In this document: positions 1 to 7,245 of the stretch, in pieces
Position numbering within the stretch: the stretch's first letter is position 1
How the letters are laid out: the number at the start of each line of letters is the position of its first letter
Origin: Acinetobacter chinensis
GTDB taxonomy: Bacteria > Pseudomonadota > Gammaproteobacteria > Pseudomonadales > Moraxellaceae
NCBI RefSeq assembly: GCF_002165375.2
Contig: NZ_CP032134.1
Coordinates: 1,860,001-1,924,000, forward strand
Direction: 5' to 3'
Length of the DNA: 64,000 bases
The notes under the pieces: generated by a model
What the model saw: only the letters and a program-made list of their open reading frames with translations
Told to the model about the DNA's origin: nothing
Database searches by the model: none
Program-made: the position numbers and the translations under genes

Positions 1-992
1 ATAATGTTATCTTTGGTTTTCAGCATCCGTGGTCCCGCAGTCCAATCTCCCTCATTCTCTGAAGCTGCAAGATCCCATGCACGCACTTCCTTTATGAACT
101 CAGCAGGCAGCGCATCCACAATTTCAATTCTGTCAGGCTTAAAAAAACCACCTGCTGGCGGTGATGGTAATTGACGGTACTGCCCTGAAAACACATAAGG
201 CGCTGCATCCTCCATGACTTTTAAGCGTTCAATTGAATGCTTTTCAGGCCACAACGCTGTTCCATCTTCCTGAATAGCCGGCAGGCAAAGATGCTCCCAC
301 TCCTCCCCATTGCCACCATCAAGCAGCCATCCTGCCAAATCTTCTTCATGCAAACGCTGCATGATCACAATGATTGGTGTATCTGGTGAGTTTGTTCGGG
401 ACTCCAATGTATTTTGGAACCATTCAATCACGTTGCCACGAATTGTATCTGAGCTTGCTTCACTTGCTTTGTGCGGGTCATCAATTATGATTGCGCCACC
501 AAATTCCTTACGGATCTTACCAGCACCAAAACCGGTAATCGTACCACCGGTCCCTTGTGAGTAGCAGACTCCACCAGCAACTGTGCGCCAGTCATCCTTT
601 GCCTTACTGTCGTCACGTAGCTGAAAATCAGGAAATACGCGCTTATATGCTGTTTCCTGAACCAAATTTCTCGTCTGAAATGCATTATTGGCTGCCAAAG
701 TGGCTGAGTAGCTGATGTGAATAAACTCACAATCAGGCATTCTCCCAAAGCACCATGCCATGAAATTAATGACTGCGAGTTCCGTTTTGGAGTAGCGTGG
801 GGGTACATTAATAATCAGTCGCCTGGTCTTTCCACGAAACACCTTCATTAACGCATCGCAAATGACACGATGATGCCAATTGTGCATCCACTTGTATTTC
901 CGGCGCTCTTTAAACATATAGCGTGAAAAGAAATACAGATCTTCCTGAGCCTCAATTTGAATTGCAAGCTCACGCGTTGGGTCAGTAATCAT
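1..992 (-). CDS. Phage terminase large subunit (partial, 3' end beyond window)
   Basis: This is the packaging motor that cuts and translocates phage DNA into proheads. The reading frame is open from an ATG to the left edge, giving about 330 visible residues. A Walker-A-like PPRYSKTE lies near residues 64-71, a Walker-B-like IIIDDPHK near 168-175, and AWDLAASEN near 305-313 starts the RNase H-like nuclease domain with its first Asp. The start codon overlaps the end of the upstream DUF2280 gene by 11 bases, the usual small/large terminase coupling. The C-terminal rest of the nuclease domain is outside the window. The family call rests on motifs and context. Confidence 0.9.
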   Translation of the reverse strand, partial: MITDPTRELAIQIEAQEDLYFFSRYMFKERRKYKWMHNWHHRVICDALMKVFRGKTRRLIINVPPRYSKTELAVINFMAWCFGRMPDCEFIHISYSATLAANNAFQTRNLVQETAYKRVFPDFQLRDDSKAKDDWRTVAGGVCYSQGTGGTITGFGAGKIRKEFGGAIIIDDPHKASEASSDTIRGNVIEWFQNTLESRTNSPDTPIIVIMQRLHEEDLAGWLLDGGNGEEWEHLCLPAIQEDGTALWPEKHSIERLKVMEDAAPYVFSGQYRQLPSPPAGGFFKPDRIEIVDALPAEFIKEVRAWDLAASENEGDWTAGPRMLKTKDNI

Positions 993-1446
993 TTAAAACC
1001 TGTTCCCTTGCTGCAAGATAGCTTTCAGTTGAAACATCAGAACTTACAGTCTCTATTGGCTTACCATCTTTACCTGTGATTTCTTGCTTAGTGACACGCC
1101 CATCTGTTTCCTGAAATGCCTGTTTCAGTAAATTTTGCTTTGCTCGTTTATTTCGTCCTGAATCCTCATACATCATCTGAAGCTCTTTAAGTCGAAATGC
1201 CTTATTAGCGATTGGTATATCCAAGATATTTTCTTGAAACTTCTTCCGCGTCTCGTAAAAAAGGTCTTTTAACTTTTTGCTTAGATTTCGCCCTGCATAC
1301 TTTGTCGGGTCATAACTATGGCATTGCTTTCTATCGATTTTAATCTTATAGGTTTCTTCTACTGAATCAGCAACTTGTTGAGGTGTTTCAAAGCAAGCAA
1401 GAGACTGAACTATAAAGATTTTTACAGGCTCTTTAAGTGCTGCCAT
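982..1446 (-). CDS. DUF2280 phage protein, probable terminase small subunit
   Basis: A 154-residue, lysine-rich, largely helical protein. It resembles the DUF2280 family often found directly before large terminase genes in Acinetobacter prophages. The N-terminal part (LKEPVKIFIVQSLACFETPQ, then YDPTKYAG) would suit a DNA-binding helix-turn-helix, which fits a small terminase that recognises the packaging site. That role is inferred from position. AGGTGAG lies just before the ATG. Its end overlaps the large terminase start, so the two are likely co-translated. Confidence 0.7.
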   Translation of the reverse strand: MAALKEPVKIFIVQSLACFETPQQVADSVEETYKIKIDRKQCHSYDPTKYAGRNLSKKLKDLFYETRKKFQENILDIPIANKAFRLKELQMMYEDSGRNKRAKQNLLKQAFQETDGRVTKQEITGKDGKPIETVSSDVSTESYLAAREQVLNDY

Positions 1447-1484
1447 AAACTCACCTTTGTCGTGCTACGTCGTACAAGATAGCC

Positions 1485-1506
1485 AAAAAAAAGAGCCCTT
1501 AGGCTC
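1485..1506 (-). terminator. Rho-independent terminator between metallopeptidase and DUF2280 genes
   Basis: On the minus strand a GAGCC/GGCTC stem with a 4-base loop is followed by eight T residues. It overlaps the stop codon of the metallopeptidase gene. In a phage late operon it would need antitermination (the Q-like protein) to be read through. Confidence 0.7.
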
Positions 1507-2146
1507 AATTCATCACACAGTTACCACAACACGCTGCAATGTTTGTCTCCGAAACAAATGGAGCATTCTTGGCGATTTCCAATAAACGCTGTACTGAGCT
1601 ATCAATTCCGTGTTGACGTATTTCACCAAAGAACACTTCAACATCATGTCCAGCCAAGTAATGCTTAGGTAAGCCAGTTACATCGCTATAAATGATCTCA
1701 CCATCAGCATCACGCTCTACACCGATGTGATACAGCTCGTGTTCAATCAACCGGCAGAAATCTCTGTCAGTGGCTTGTTCACAGAATGCAGCATCAATCG
1801 TAATGAGATATACAGGCACACAGCCAAACCATTCACGCATTTGCTGCTCTTGCCGAGCCTTTTTCCATCCACCTTGGTTGAACATCACCTTTTCACACTG
1901 CCCAAGTACCATGCGTTTCTTAGACACGGCAGCACTTGATGCCCAAGCGAATGCTAAAAAGGTTTCATCGTCGTGAAGTAGCTCTGCAATATGGTCATGA
2001 TCAGGGTTATGGAGCTGGCCACCAATAGTCAGCCAGTTAGCAATCACCCAGTCTTTTAACTCCACGGCGGGTGCAAGCAGAATTGCTTCAACTTCCTCAG
2101 CTTGATCAATCAAGTCTGTTGGTGGAAAAGGTCTGATCTGTTCCAT
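1505..2146 (-). CDS. Putative phage zinc metallopeptidase
   Basis: A 213-residue protein with the zinc-binding signature HELYH at about residues 136-140. This matches the putative phage metallopeptidase family found beside terminase genes in proteobacterial prophages. A Cys-rich tail (AACCGNC) ends the protein. It may act in capsid maturation or lysis, but no substrate is known, so only the metalloprotease fold is claimed. The start overlaps the end of the preceding nuclease gene by about 40 bases. Confidence 0.65.
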   Translation of the reverse strand: MEQIRPFPPTDLIDQAEEVEAILLAPAVELKDWVIANWLTIGGQLHNPDHDHIAELLHDDETFLAFAWASSAAVSKKRMVLGQCEKVMFNQGGWKKARQEQQMREWFGCVPVYLITIDAAFCEQATDRDFCRLIEHELYHIGVERDADGEIIYSDVTGLPKHYLAGHDVEVFFGEIRQHGIDSSVQRLLEIAKNAPFVSETNIAACCGNCVMN

Positions 2147-2543
2147 CTTCTAAACTCTCTAACTGACGTTGAATCCACTTAAGGGCATAGCCTGACTCAA
2201 TTTGATGCGGCTCGAGACGTTCATGCCTAAAACCCATTTCCTCAGCTAAATTATATTTATTAAATGCATTCGCTATCTTTCTCCCACCACGCCCAACAGC
2301 CCAAGGACTGCCTGCTATTTCAATGAGCAGTTTCAAACGCACAATATAGAAATCAAACCGCCAGTTCTTTGTTGATTCAAATTGAAATTTTCTTCGATAC
2401 CCAATCAAGTTTTCTTCTAATTCCTGAAACAGAGTTTTTTCAGCTTCCAGGTATGCTTCCTTAGCCTTAGGTAGAGACTTGGCACGTGATTTAGCTTTAG
2501 GTGGGCGCTTTTGGGTTTTACTGAAATAGTCGTCTGCGTTCAT
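2106..2543 (-). CDS. PD-(D/E)XK/VSR-like endonuclease-domain protein
   Basis: A 145-residue protein. The core WRFDFYIV then LLIEIAGSPW resembles VSR/DUF559-type nucleases, with Asp in WRFDF and Glu in IEIAG as likely metal ligands. It aligns with a second nuclease gene in the same prophage at 5443-5838, but has Ala where that copy has the second Glu of IEVEGG. The start at MNADDYF was chosen because a longer reading would run into a terminator hairpin. It could process replication or packaging intermediates. That role is inferred. Confidence 0.55.
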   Translation of the reverse strand: MNADDYFSKTQKRPPKAKSRAKSLPKAKEAYLEAEKTLFQELEENLIGYRRKFQFESTKNWRFDFYIVRLKLLIEIAGSPWAVGRGGRKIANAFNKYNLAEEMGFRHERLEPHQIESGYALKWIQRQLESLEDGTDQTFSTNRLD

Positions 2544-2556
2544 AATTTTCAACCAC

Positions 2557-2586
2557 AAAAAAACCCCACTGTTTCCAATGGGGTTT
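2557..2586 (-). terminator. Rho-independent terminator upstream of the nuclease gene
   Basis: On the minus strand AAACCCCA and TGGGGTTT form a stem, followed by a T run. It ends any transcript arriving from the accessory block before the terminase-proximal genes. Late genes must therefore use a downstream promoter or antitermination. Confidence 0.65.
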
Positions 2587-2878
2587 ACCCTCTTATATTC
2601 TTGCGCTGATATAAGTTTAGGTATTGTTATTTGTAATAATTAAATAACATGATCAAATTATCAAAAACAACAATATTTGTCTACAAGTTCATCAATAAAC
2701 ATTTCAACCATGAAGTCTAATAATCCAATCACAGTACTAAGACTTTTTGCCACTCAAACCCGACGTAAACAATAGGTAATTACAGTTAATTCATAAAAAG
2801 AGTCACATATAACTTGATGCAATTCAATATTTTTGCAATTATTGCGAATAATTAAGCAATATTAACACTAATAAAATT

Positions 2879-3058
2879 ATGGAATTCGCTATTTATCTCG
2901 TTTTAACTCTTTTTGTAATTACACTGATTCTTGTATGTTTATGGATTTTTTTAATTTCTGGTGATCATTTTTTTCTATACATTGAAGCTCTATTATTATT
3001 GGGTTTAGCTATAGCTATATCTAAATTAAGATCATTATCAAAAGATCCGTTTGCTTAG
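2879..3058 (+). CDS. Small two-helix membrane protein (59 aa), possible prophage moron
   Basis: A 59-residue ORF starting MEFAIYLVLT and ending SKDPFA. Two hydrophobic stretches (about residues 4-27 and 32-48) are separated by SGDHFF and followed by a basic KLRSLSK tail. It lies on the strand opposite to the phage late genes, is flanked by hairpins, and sits in very AT-rich DNA, which suits a moron-type cargo gene. No clear Shine-Dalgarno is visible. The stop codon lies in the loop of a perfect 13-bp hairpin. It is not recognised; holin-like or regulatory roles are possible. Confidence 0.4.
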   Translation: MEFAIYLVLTLFVITLILVCLWIFLISGDHFFLYIEALLLLGLAIAISKLRSLSKDPFA

Positions 3059-3071
3059 CAAACGGATCTTT
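3041..3071. terminator. Perfect 13-bp inverted repeat enclosing a stop codon
   Basis: AAAGATCCGTTTG and CAAACGGATCTTT form a perfect stem around the 5-base loop CTTAG, which holds the stop codon of the 59-residue ORF. Only three or four T residues follow on either strand, so it is either a weak bidirectional terminator or an mRNA-end stabiliser. Confidence 0.5.
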
Positions 3072-3088
3072 CACTGGACAACCTATAA

Positions 3089-3201
3089 TAAAAAAACCTC
3101 CTTTAAAAAGGAGGTAAACTACCATTAATAAATACTATTAATAATGGAGTAAAACCTATACTTGCAATATAGGCTAAGGTTATGTTGCGTTACAGGCAAC
3201 A
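3089..3201 (-). ncRNA. Candidate small RNA with three stem-loops and its own promoter
   Basis: On the minus strand TATACT (fwd 3207-3212) lies 18 bases from TGACAA (fwd 3231-3236), a plausible sigma70 promoter. The predicted transcript of about 110 nt folds as GTTGC/GCAAC, then CCTATA/TATAGG, then CCATTA/TAATGG. It ends with the strong terminator stem ACCTCCTT/AAGGAGGT plus a run of T. The GGAGG in the terminator stem resembles a Shine-Dalgarno sequence. No ORF occupies it. This is inference from sequence only. Confidence 0.4.
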
Positions 3202-3344
3202 GAGCTAGTATAACAAATAAAAAAGGTAATTTGTCACATTTATTTAATTTTTTTTGATAAATATCACACTTTAAGCGATCAACCATCACACCAAACACAA
3301 AAGAATATTACTTATTGAAAAAAAAATTTACCTAAAGAGGTTTC

Positions 3345-3448
3345 AAAAAAAAACCCGTATCGGCATGATGATACGGGCAAAAGGTAAAGTTATCCAATCC
3401 TGTACACTGGATAACACAGGTATCATAACTCATAAATTATGAGATTTT
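3345..3448 (-). ncRNA. Second candidate small RNA with similar architecture
   Basis: On the minus strand a TATAAT-like box (fwd 3455-3460) precedes about 100 nt. This folds as CTCATAA/TTATGAG, then TTATCCA/TGGATAA, then a terminator stem CCCGTATC/GATACGGG followed by nine T residues. No good -35 box is visible, so promoter support is weaker than for the neighbour at 3089-3201. The terminator itself is convincing. It could instead be the 3' end of an unrecognised leader. Confidence 0.35.
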
Positions 3449-3744
3449 CATCACATTATATATCATTATATTAAAATGTATTTTGTTTTCAGGATAAAAT
3501 CATAACTGATACTCATATAATTTATTATATCAATCGGTATAAATTTAAATTCATTAATTACTCGATACCCCAGAAATAAAGACGATACTTTAAATACTTG
3601 AACACTTAGTCAAATATAAGAGCAATTCAAAAATATATGACTTTAATTTTACTAATATTTGTCAATAACAATTTACATTAATTTTTAAAATATCTCGATA
3701 AATTTTTTTGGTTTAAGTATTTGAGATTTGAGCACTTATTAATC
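3449..3744. other. AT-rich non-coding stretch of the prophage accessory block
   Basis: Very AT-rich DNA with no ORF having a plausible start and ribosome site on either strand. It lies between the second sRNA-like locus and the lipoprotein gene terminator. I see no repeats here beyond simple A/T runs. Confidence 0.4.
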
Positions 3745-3766
3745 AAAAAACCCACTTAGTGGTGGG
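3745..3766 (-). terminator. Terminator of the small lipoprotein gene
   Basis: On the minus strand a CCCAC/GTGGG stem with a 6-base loop is followed by TTTTTT, about 40 bases after the lipoprotein stop codon. Confidence 0.65.
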
Positions 3767-3803
3767 GTATAAGATGTGAATACATCAGAATTAAAATTTG
3801 TGA

Positions 3804-3983
3804 TTACGCCTGGTTATTTCGAGATTCTACACACTGCTGTTTTAGTCGTTCCATTGCATCCGGTGGCATTGGGGCTGTCATCATCCCACGATAATTCATA
3901 CACTCAGGCGTTTCTCTAAATGGCTGTGGTTGATTACTCATGCAACCTGTCAAAACCAGTGCTGAACATATAATGTATTTCAT
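3804..3983 (-). CDS. Small phage lipoprotein (59 aa)
   Basis: A 59-residue protein starting MKYIICSALV with a lipobox LTGC (Cys about residue 14), so it should be lipid-anchored after signal peptidase II cleavage. The mature part is short, proline- and methionine-rich, and has two further Cys (PECMNYRGMM and QQCVESR) that could form a disulfide. GAGGG lies about 8 bases before the ATG. It has its own downstream terminator. Position between the Q-like gene and the terminases suggests a lysis or superinfection-exclusion role, but this is inference. Similar short proteins occur in Acinetobacter genomes. Confidence 0.65.
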   Translation of the reverse strand: MKYIICSALVLTGCMSNQPQPFRETPECMNYRGMMTAPMPPDAMERLKQQCVESRNNQA

Positions 3984-4091
3984 TATCTAACCCTCTTTTT
4001 CTATTAATTTTCAGCTTAAACAATTTTTACGGCATGTACTGTATTAAATCTGGCTCGCCATACAAGGTTCACAATTATCAATCCAATAGAC

Positions 4092-4118
4092 AAAAAAATA
4101 CCCACTTTGGAGTGAGTA
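4092..4118 (-). terminator. Terminator just downstream of the prophage tRNA
   Basis: On the minus strand TACTCAC pairs with GTGGGTA (one wobble), followed by seven T residues, about 20 bases after the tRNA CCA end. Confidence 0.6.
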
Positions 4119-4140
4119 TATAAACTTTAAATTTTTTGGT

Positions 4141-4217
<77 letters not shown>

Positions 4218-4308
4218 TCAACGAGTAATCGTTATACGCTTAAAATTCATACATAGCAAATAATTATCAAATATTAAGACCTACGGTAAACTGTACATCA
4301 AAAATTAT

Positions 4309-4602
4309 CTAAATATGACCACTGTTGGATTCTGTCACAAAAGTTGGATGTAAGTCTCTGTATTTCCGTAATCTGATTTTTTCACTCTTCAAAAAAGACT
4401 CTGGTTCTTCTGACCATAGTGATTTTCTTGAATCAAGAGCTGAATGACTTAATGCCCAATCCGAAATATTCCCATACATGAATGTATTGTCAGCGAATAT
4501 AAATTTAGCTTTCCCATCTGCGTTTATTAAATAAACCTTGTGTGTAGGTAGTGAGCCAAATGTACTGAATTGAGTATAAATATAATTATGAGATTCTGAC
4601 AT
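4309..4602 (-). CDS. Hypothetical phage protein (97 aa)
   Basis: A 97-residue ORF starting MSESHNYIYTQF, rich in aromatic and polar residues, with no signal peptide or membrane segment. It lies between the early-operon terminator and the tRNA gene, on the same strand. No domain is recognised. The ribosome site (GGCAGTTGG) is weak, so confidence in expression is moderate. Confidence 0.5.
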   Translation of the reverse strand: MSESHNYIYTQFSTFGSLPTHKVYLINADGKAKFIFADNTFMYGNISDWALSHSALDSRKSLWSEEPESFLKSEKIRLRKYRDLHPTFVTESNSGHI

Positions 4603-4648
4603 AGCACCAACTGCCTTTGTTTTATTTTCATTATAGCATTTTAAGCAT

Positions 4649-4675
4649 TAAAAAAAGCCCACCATTTGGCGAGCT
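4649..4675 (-). terminator. Terminator ending the leftward early operon
   Basis: On the minus strand AGCTCGCC pairs with GGTGGGCT around AAAT (with wobbles), followed by a T run. It lies about 65 bases after the last early-operon stop codon. Confidence 0.6.
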
Positions 4676-4739
4676 TTAAATTAACTTTAGTGCTTTACAT
4701 ACACTTCGGTCACTATAACAGAAATATGCCACAATGCGT

Positions 4740-4994
4740 CTAGACAGTCAATTCGATATTATGACGTTCAACATAATTTTTAAGCATAATAATTAAAACA
4801 AATTGTTTGATCAAATTTTTTGCATCTTCTTTATTTGAATTCCTATTTTCTCTTAGCGTCAAGCACAATCTTTTTGAAATAGTTGACCTTAAAATTATAA
4901 CTTTTTCAGGCAGGTCAGGAAAGCATTGAGATATAACCTTCTCAATGTGTTTAAATTCCACCCCTTTACATAAAGTAACTCTATAATCCAACAT
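4740..4994 (-). CDS. Hypothetical phage protein (84 aa)
   Basis: An 84-residue ORF starting MLDYRVTLCKGVEF, with AAGGAT about 6 bases before the ATG. It follows the Q-like gene by 3 bases and is the last gene before the operon terminator. Two short hydrophobic stretches (VIILRS, FVLIIML) look like core strands rather than membrane spans. Position after Q suggests an early-to-late switch accessory, but there is no direct evidence. Confidence 0.55.
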   Translation of the reverse strand: MLDYRVTLCKGVEFKHIEKVISQCFPDLPEKVIILRSTISKRLCLTLRENRNSNKEDAKNLIKQFVLIIMLKNYVERHNIELTV

Positions 4995-4997
4995 ATT

Positions 4998-5438
4998 TTA
5001 TCCTTGTCGCAATCGTTTATCATGACCAGCTAAGTAAAATTTAGCACAACTTACCATAATTGCCGCCTGAGCCTTTGACTGATTGGTCTCATTCGCAACT
5101 CTACTCAGCCCTTTATTTTCAACTTTATTCTTTATCAAGCACAAAAGTGCAAACTTAGTCGTGTAATCAACACTATCGCTTTTTAAAATACTTCGTAGTA
5201 AGGCATGTACATGATCTGCTTCTGCATCAGATATCTCACAAGTAATAAAAGACTTGAAATTGCGAGGAGTTGTATCAGCCTCCATAATCTTCCAATAGAT
5301 TTGATTTACATGAAGACCATCTGGCAGGTCACCGCCTTTCATGCGAACGGTCTCGCACCATGCCCCAAACTGTTCCAGCCAACCATCAATTGTAAATTTT
5401 GACCAATCCATTTCTTTAATTTTTGCCGCCGCATTCAT
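4998..5438 (-). CDS. Probable phage antitermination protein Q-like
   Basis: A 146-residue protein whose N-terminal segment WLEQFGAWCETVRM resembles the conserved start of phage antiterminator-Q-family proteins. The C-terminal part (LSRVANETNQSKAQAAIMVS) looks like a helix-turn-helix. In lambdoid phages Q modifies RNA polymerase at the late promoter. The gene occupies the expected last-but-one place of the early operon, and several terminators lie between it and the terminases. GGAG precedes the ATG. The family match is by eye and could be wrong. Confidence 0.5.
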   Translation of the reverse strand: MNAAAKIKEMDWSKFTIDGWLEQFGAWCETVRMKGGDLPDGLHVNQIYWKIMEADTTPRNFKSFITCEISDAEADHVHALLRSILKSDSVDYTTKFALLCLIKNKVENKGLSRVANETNQSKAQAAIMVSCAKFYLAGHDKRLRQG

Positions 5439-5442
5439 ACCA

Positions 5443-5838
5443 TCACTCCATCAACCGTCTGATTTCTTCAATCGCCTTACCGCTTTTCACCTGCTCAGTG
5501 CTGTATCGATACACTGAATAACCCAACAATGCAGCTGAGTTATATTTCTCCATGTCTGCTATATATCCTTTACCTCGTGTATGCCTCCCATTGCTCCAAA
5601 CCCCACCCTCAACTTCGATCAGTATCTTTGTATCCACCAGGTGAAAGTCAGCCCGCCATTTGCGCTCCGGGTTAAATCGGAACTCCTGCACATATTCAAT
5701 TTTGTGCGCTTTAAGGTGCTGAGATAGAACCGCTTCCCCCTCACTCACTGCTTTAATTTTTTTCACCGATACACAGCGCTTCACACGTCGTGGTTTCAGA
5801 TAATTTGCTTTGTAGTCAGCTATCGAGATTGACTTCAA
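5443..5838 (-). CDS. PD-(D/E)XK endonuclease-domain protein, TTG start
   Basis: A 131-residue protein with FRFNPERKWRADFHL followed by ILIEVEGG and an Asn-Gly-Arg-His turn, typical of VSR/DUF559-like nucleases (Asp of WRADF, Glu pair of IEVEGG). GAGG lies 7 bases before a TTG start, and no internal Met is available, so TTG is the only reasonable start. It overlaps the stop of the gene before it. Its place matches lambdoid nin-region recombination nucleases. It is paralogous to the nuclease at 2106-2543. Confidence 0.65.
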   Translation of the reverse strand: MKSISIADYKANYLKPRRVKRCVSVKKIKAVSEGEAVLSQHLKAHKIEYVQEFRFNPERKWRADFHLVDTKILIEVEGGVWSNGRHTRGKGYIADMEKYNSAALLGYSVYRYSTEQVKSGKAIEEIRRLME

Positions 5839-6254
5839 TTACATGCCTCTACATCATCGATTGCTTGCCTCATTCGCTCTACTGTGCATGAATACCCAGC
5901 TGCAAACCGCTCGTTGAGCTTTTCAACACTATTGGTCTCGTACTCCTGTATCTGAGCTTTTGCACTTTGTAAGCACTTTTCAACACCAACAGATGACAAA
6001 TTAAAAAAGTCCTCCAACAGTTTGTGACTCTCTACAATTTGCTTTAAGTCATAAACGCAAACATCAAGCCAGGCTTTTTCTTTACCTGCATACAACCCGA
6101 TGTCAAAACAACAATCTGCACACGGGTCAAAAGTCTTGAACGTAAAGTTCGGATCACCCTCAAACTGCTCTACAGAGTTTTTTATTCGATCTACACCCTG
6201 TTCTTTGATAAATGCGTAAACCTCATCTTTAAATTCTTTTTCATGCTTAACCAT
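5835..6254 (-). CDS. Hypothetical phage protein with Cys motif (139 aa)
   Basis: A 139-residue, acidic, helical protein starting MVKHEKEFKD. A DPCADCCFD motif near residue 45 could bind metal. It overlaps its neighbours at both ends, so it is translationally coupled inside the early operon between the Fis-type HTH gene and the nuclease. No family is recognised. Confidence 0.6.
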   Translation of the reverse strand: MVKHEKEFKDEVYAFIKEQGVDRIKNSVEQFEGDPNFTFKTFDPCADCCFDIGLYAGKEKAWLDVCVYDLKQIVESHKLLEDFFNLSSVGVEKCLQSAKAQIQEYETNSVEKLNERFAAGYSCTVERMRQAIDDVEACN

Positions 6255-6460
6255 CAGTTTGCCCCCTGTATTTCATTAATTCTTTTCCGAATCGTTGATC
6301 TTGAAATACCTAAAACCAGAGCAGCTTCAGATTGATTACCTCTGCACATAATCAGAGCCTCACTGATCAAGGCTTTTTCAACTGCTGCATAAGCCTTAGC
6401 CATTGCTCCACCCGTATGACCCTGGATGAGGTTTGCGGCATCTATTCGTGTGATCTTCAT
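6254..6460 (-). CDS. Fis-type helix-turn-helix protein (68 aa)
   Basis: A 68-residue protein whose C-terminal half (CRGNQSEAALVLGISRSTIR, then KRINEI) matches the Fis/NtrC C-terminal HTH (HTH_8 type). The N-terminal half is a helix that may dimerise. GGGG lies before the ATG. It overlaps the P-like gene by four bases. It probably regulates phage or host promoters. The target is unknown. Confidence 0.65.
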   Translation of the reverse strand: MKITRIDAANLIQGHTGGAMAKAYAAVEKALISEALIMCRGNQSEAALVLGISRSTIRKRINEIQGAN

Positions 6461-7245
6461 ACCCCACTCTCCATCTGTCTGCGGATCCCGATTGGTACTA
6501 CCACCCCATCTAGGTCACATGCATTCAGGTATGCAGCTTTGTCATCAAACGGATCCGGCCAGTACGTGTCAATTTCAGGCTGCTTTGCTTTGGCTTTCAG
6601 TTTTTGAGGTTTATGAATCTGCCGATTATTAACATTCAGCTTTTGCTTCAGTGCTTCCAGTGCACGCTGTGCTTCTTCTCTGACAACAGGTACATGCTCT
6701 TTTTTTTCATTGTTCCAGGTCAGTTGCTGTGGCTCCTGGTACCATTGCTGCACCCGTCCCTTCAGTTGCGCCTCAGCAAGATACTCATCATAGAGACGAA
6801 CAAACTGACGCTTTGCTTCGTGCATTTCGCCATCAGTGATCAAAAGCATGACCTGGTCCAATGCAAATTTTGCAATCGTAGTAATTTCCTGGTACTGAAA
6901 AACGTCCTCAGAAATCTGCACTGGTTCGTGCTTCATGATCCGGGTGTATTCACAGGCTTTGACCCAAGCTTTCTGACTGTTCCACCAGTCCTGACCTACG
7001 CACAGCTCCTTGAACTCAGCAAAGCTCGGCATGAATTTTTTACCTGTCGTGCTGAGTAAAACAATTCCACGGTCAAACTGCTGTTTTGATACCCCCGTCA
7101 GCGAGTTGGCAACAATCTGTTCAACCATGGTCAATGGCACAGCATTAGGTCCATCAAACGGGAAGTTTTTATTGAACTGCGATGCATACAGCGTGCGCAG
7201 AGTTGCAATCAGAAACTTGATGTCTCCCTGGTTTAACTGATTCAT
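6457..7245 (-). CDS. Phage replication protein P-like (helicase loader)
   Basis: A 262-residue protein with the layout of the lambda replication protein P family. The N-terminal region (MNQLNQGDIKFLIATLRTLY) is followed by a helical core and a variable basic C-terminus (KQKLNVNNRQIHKPQKLKAK). By analogy P brings the host DnaB helicase to the O-bound origin. It overlaps the O-like gene by four bases (ATGA), as in lambda. The O-P order supports the call more than any single motif. Confidence 0.7.
   Translation of the reverse strand: MNQLNQGDIKFLIATLRTLYASQFNKNFPFDGPNAVPLTMVEQIVANSLTGVSKQQFDRGIVLLSTTGKKFMPSFAEFKELCVGQDWWNSQKAWVKACEYTRIMKHEPVQISEDVFQYQEITTIAKFALDQVMLLITDGEMHEAKRQFVRLYDEYLAEAQLKGRVQQWYQEPQQLTWNNEKKEHVPVVREEAQRALEALKQKLNVNNRQIHKPQKLKAKAKQPEIDTYWPDPFDDKAAYLNACDLDGVVVPIGIRRQMESGV

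Noticed and set aside
485..808. A 107-residue minus-strand ORF
   Set aside because: It lies within the large terminase coding region in another frame, and its sequence is not protein-like.
1727..1976. Two plus-strand ORFs of about 70 residues
   Set aside because: They are opposite to the metallopeptidase gene, which has the real motif HELYH.
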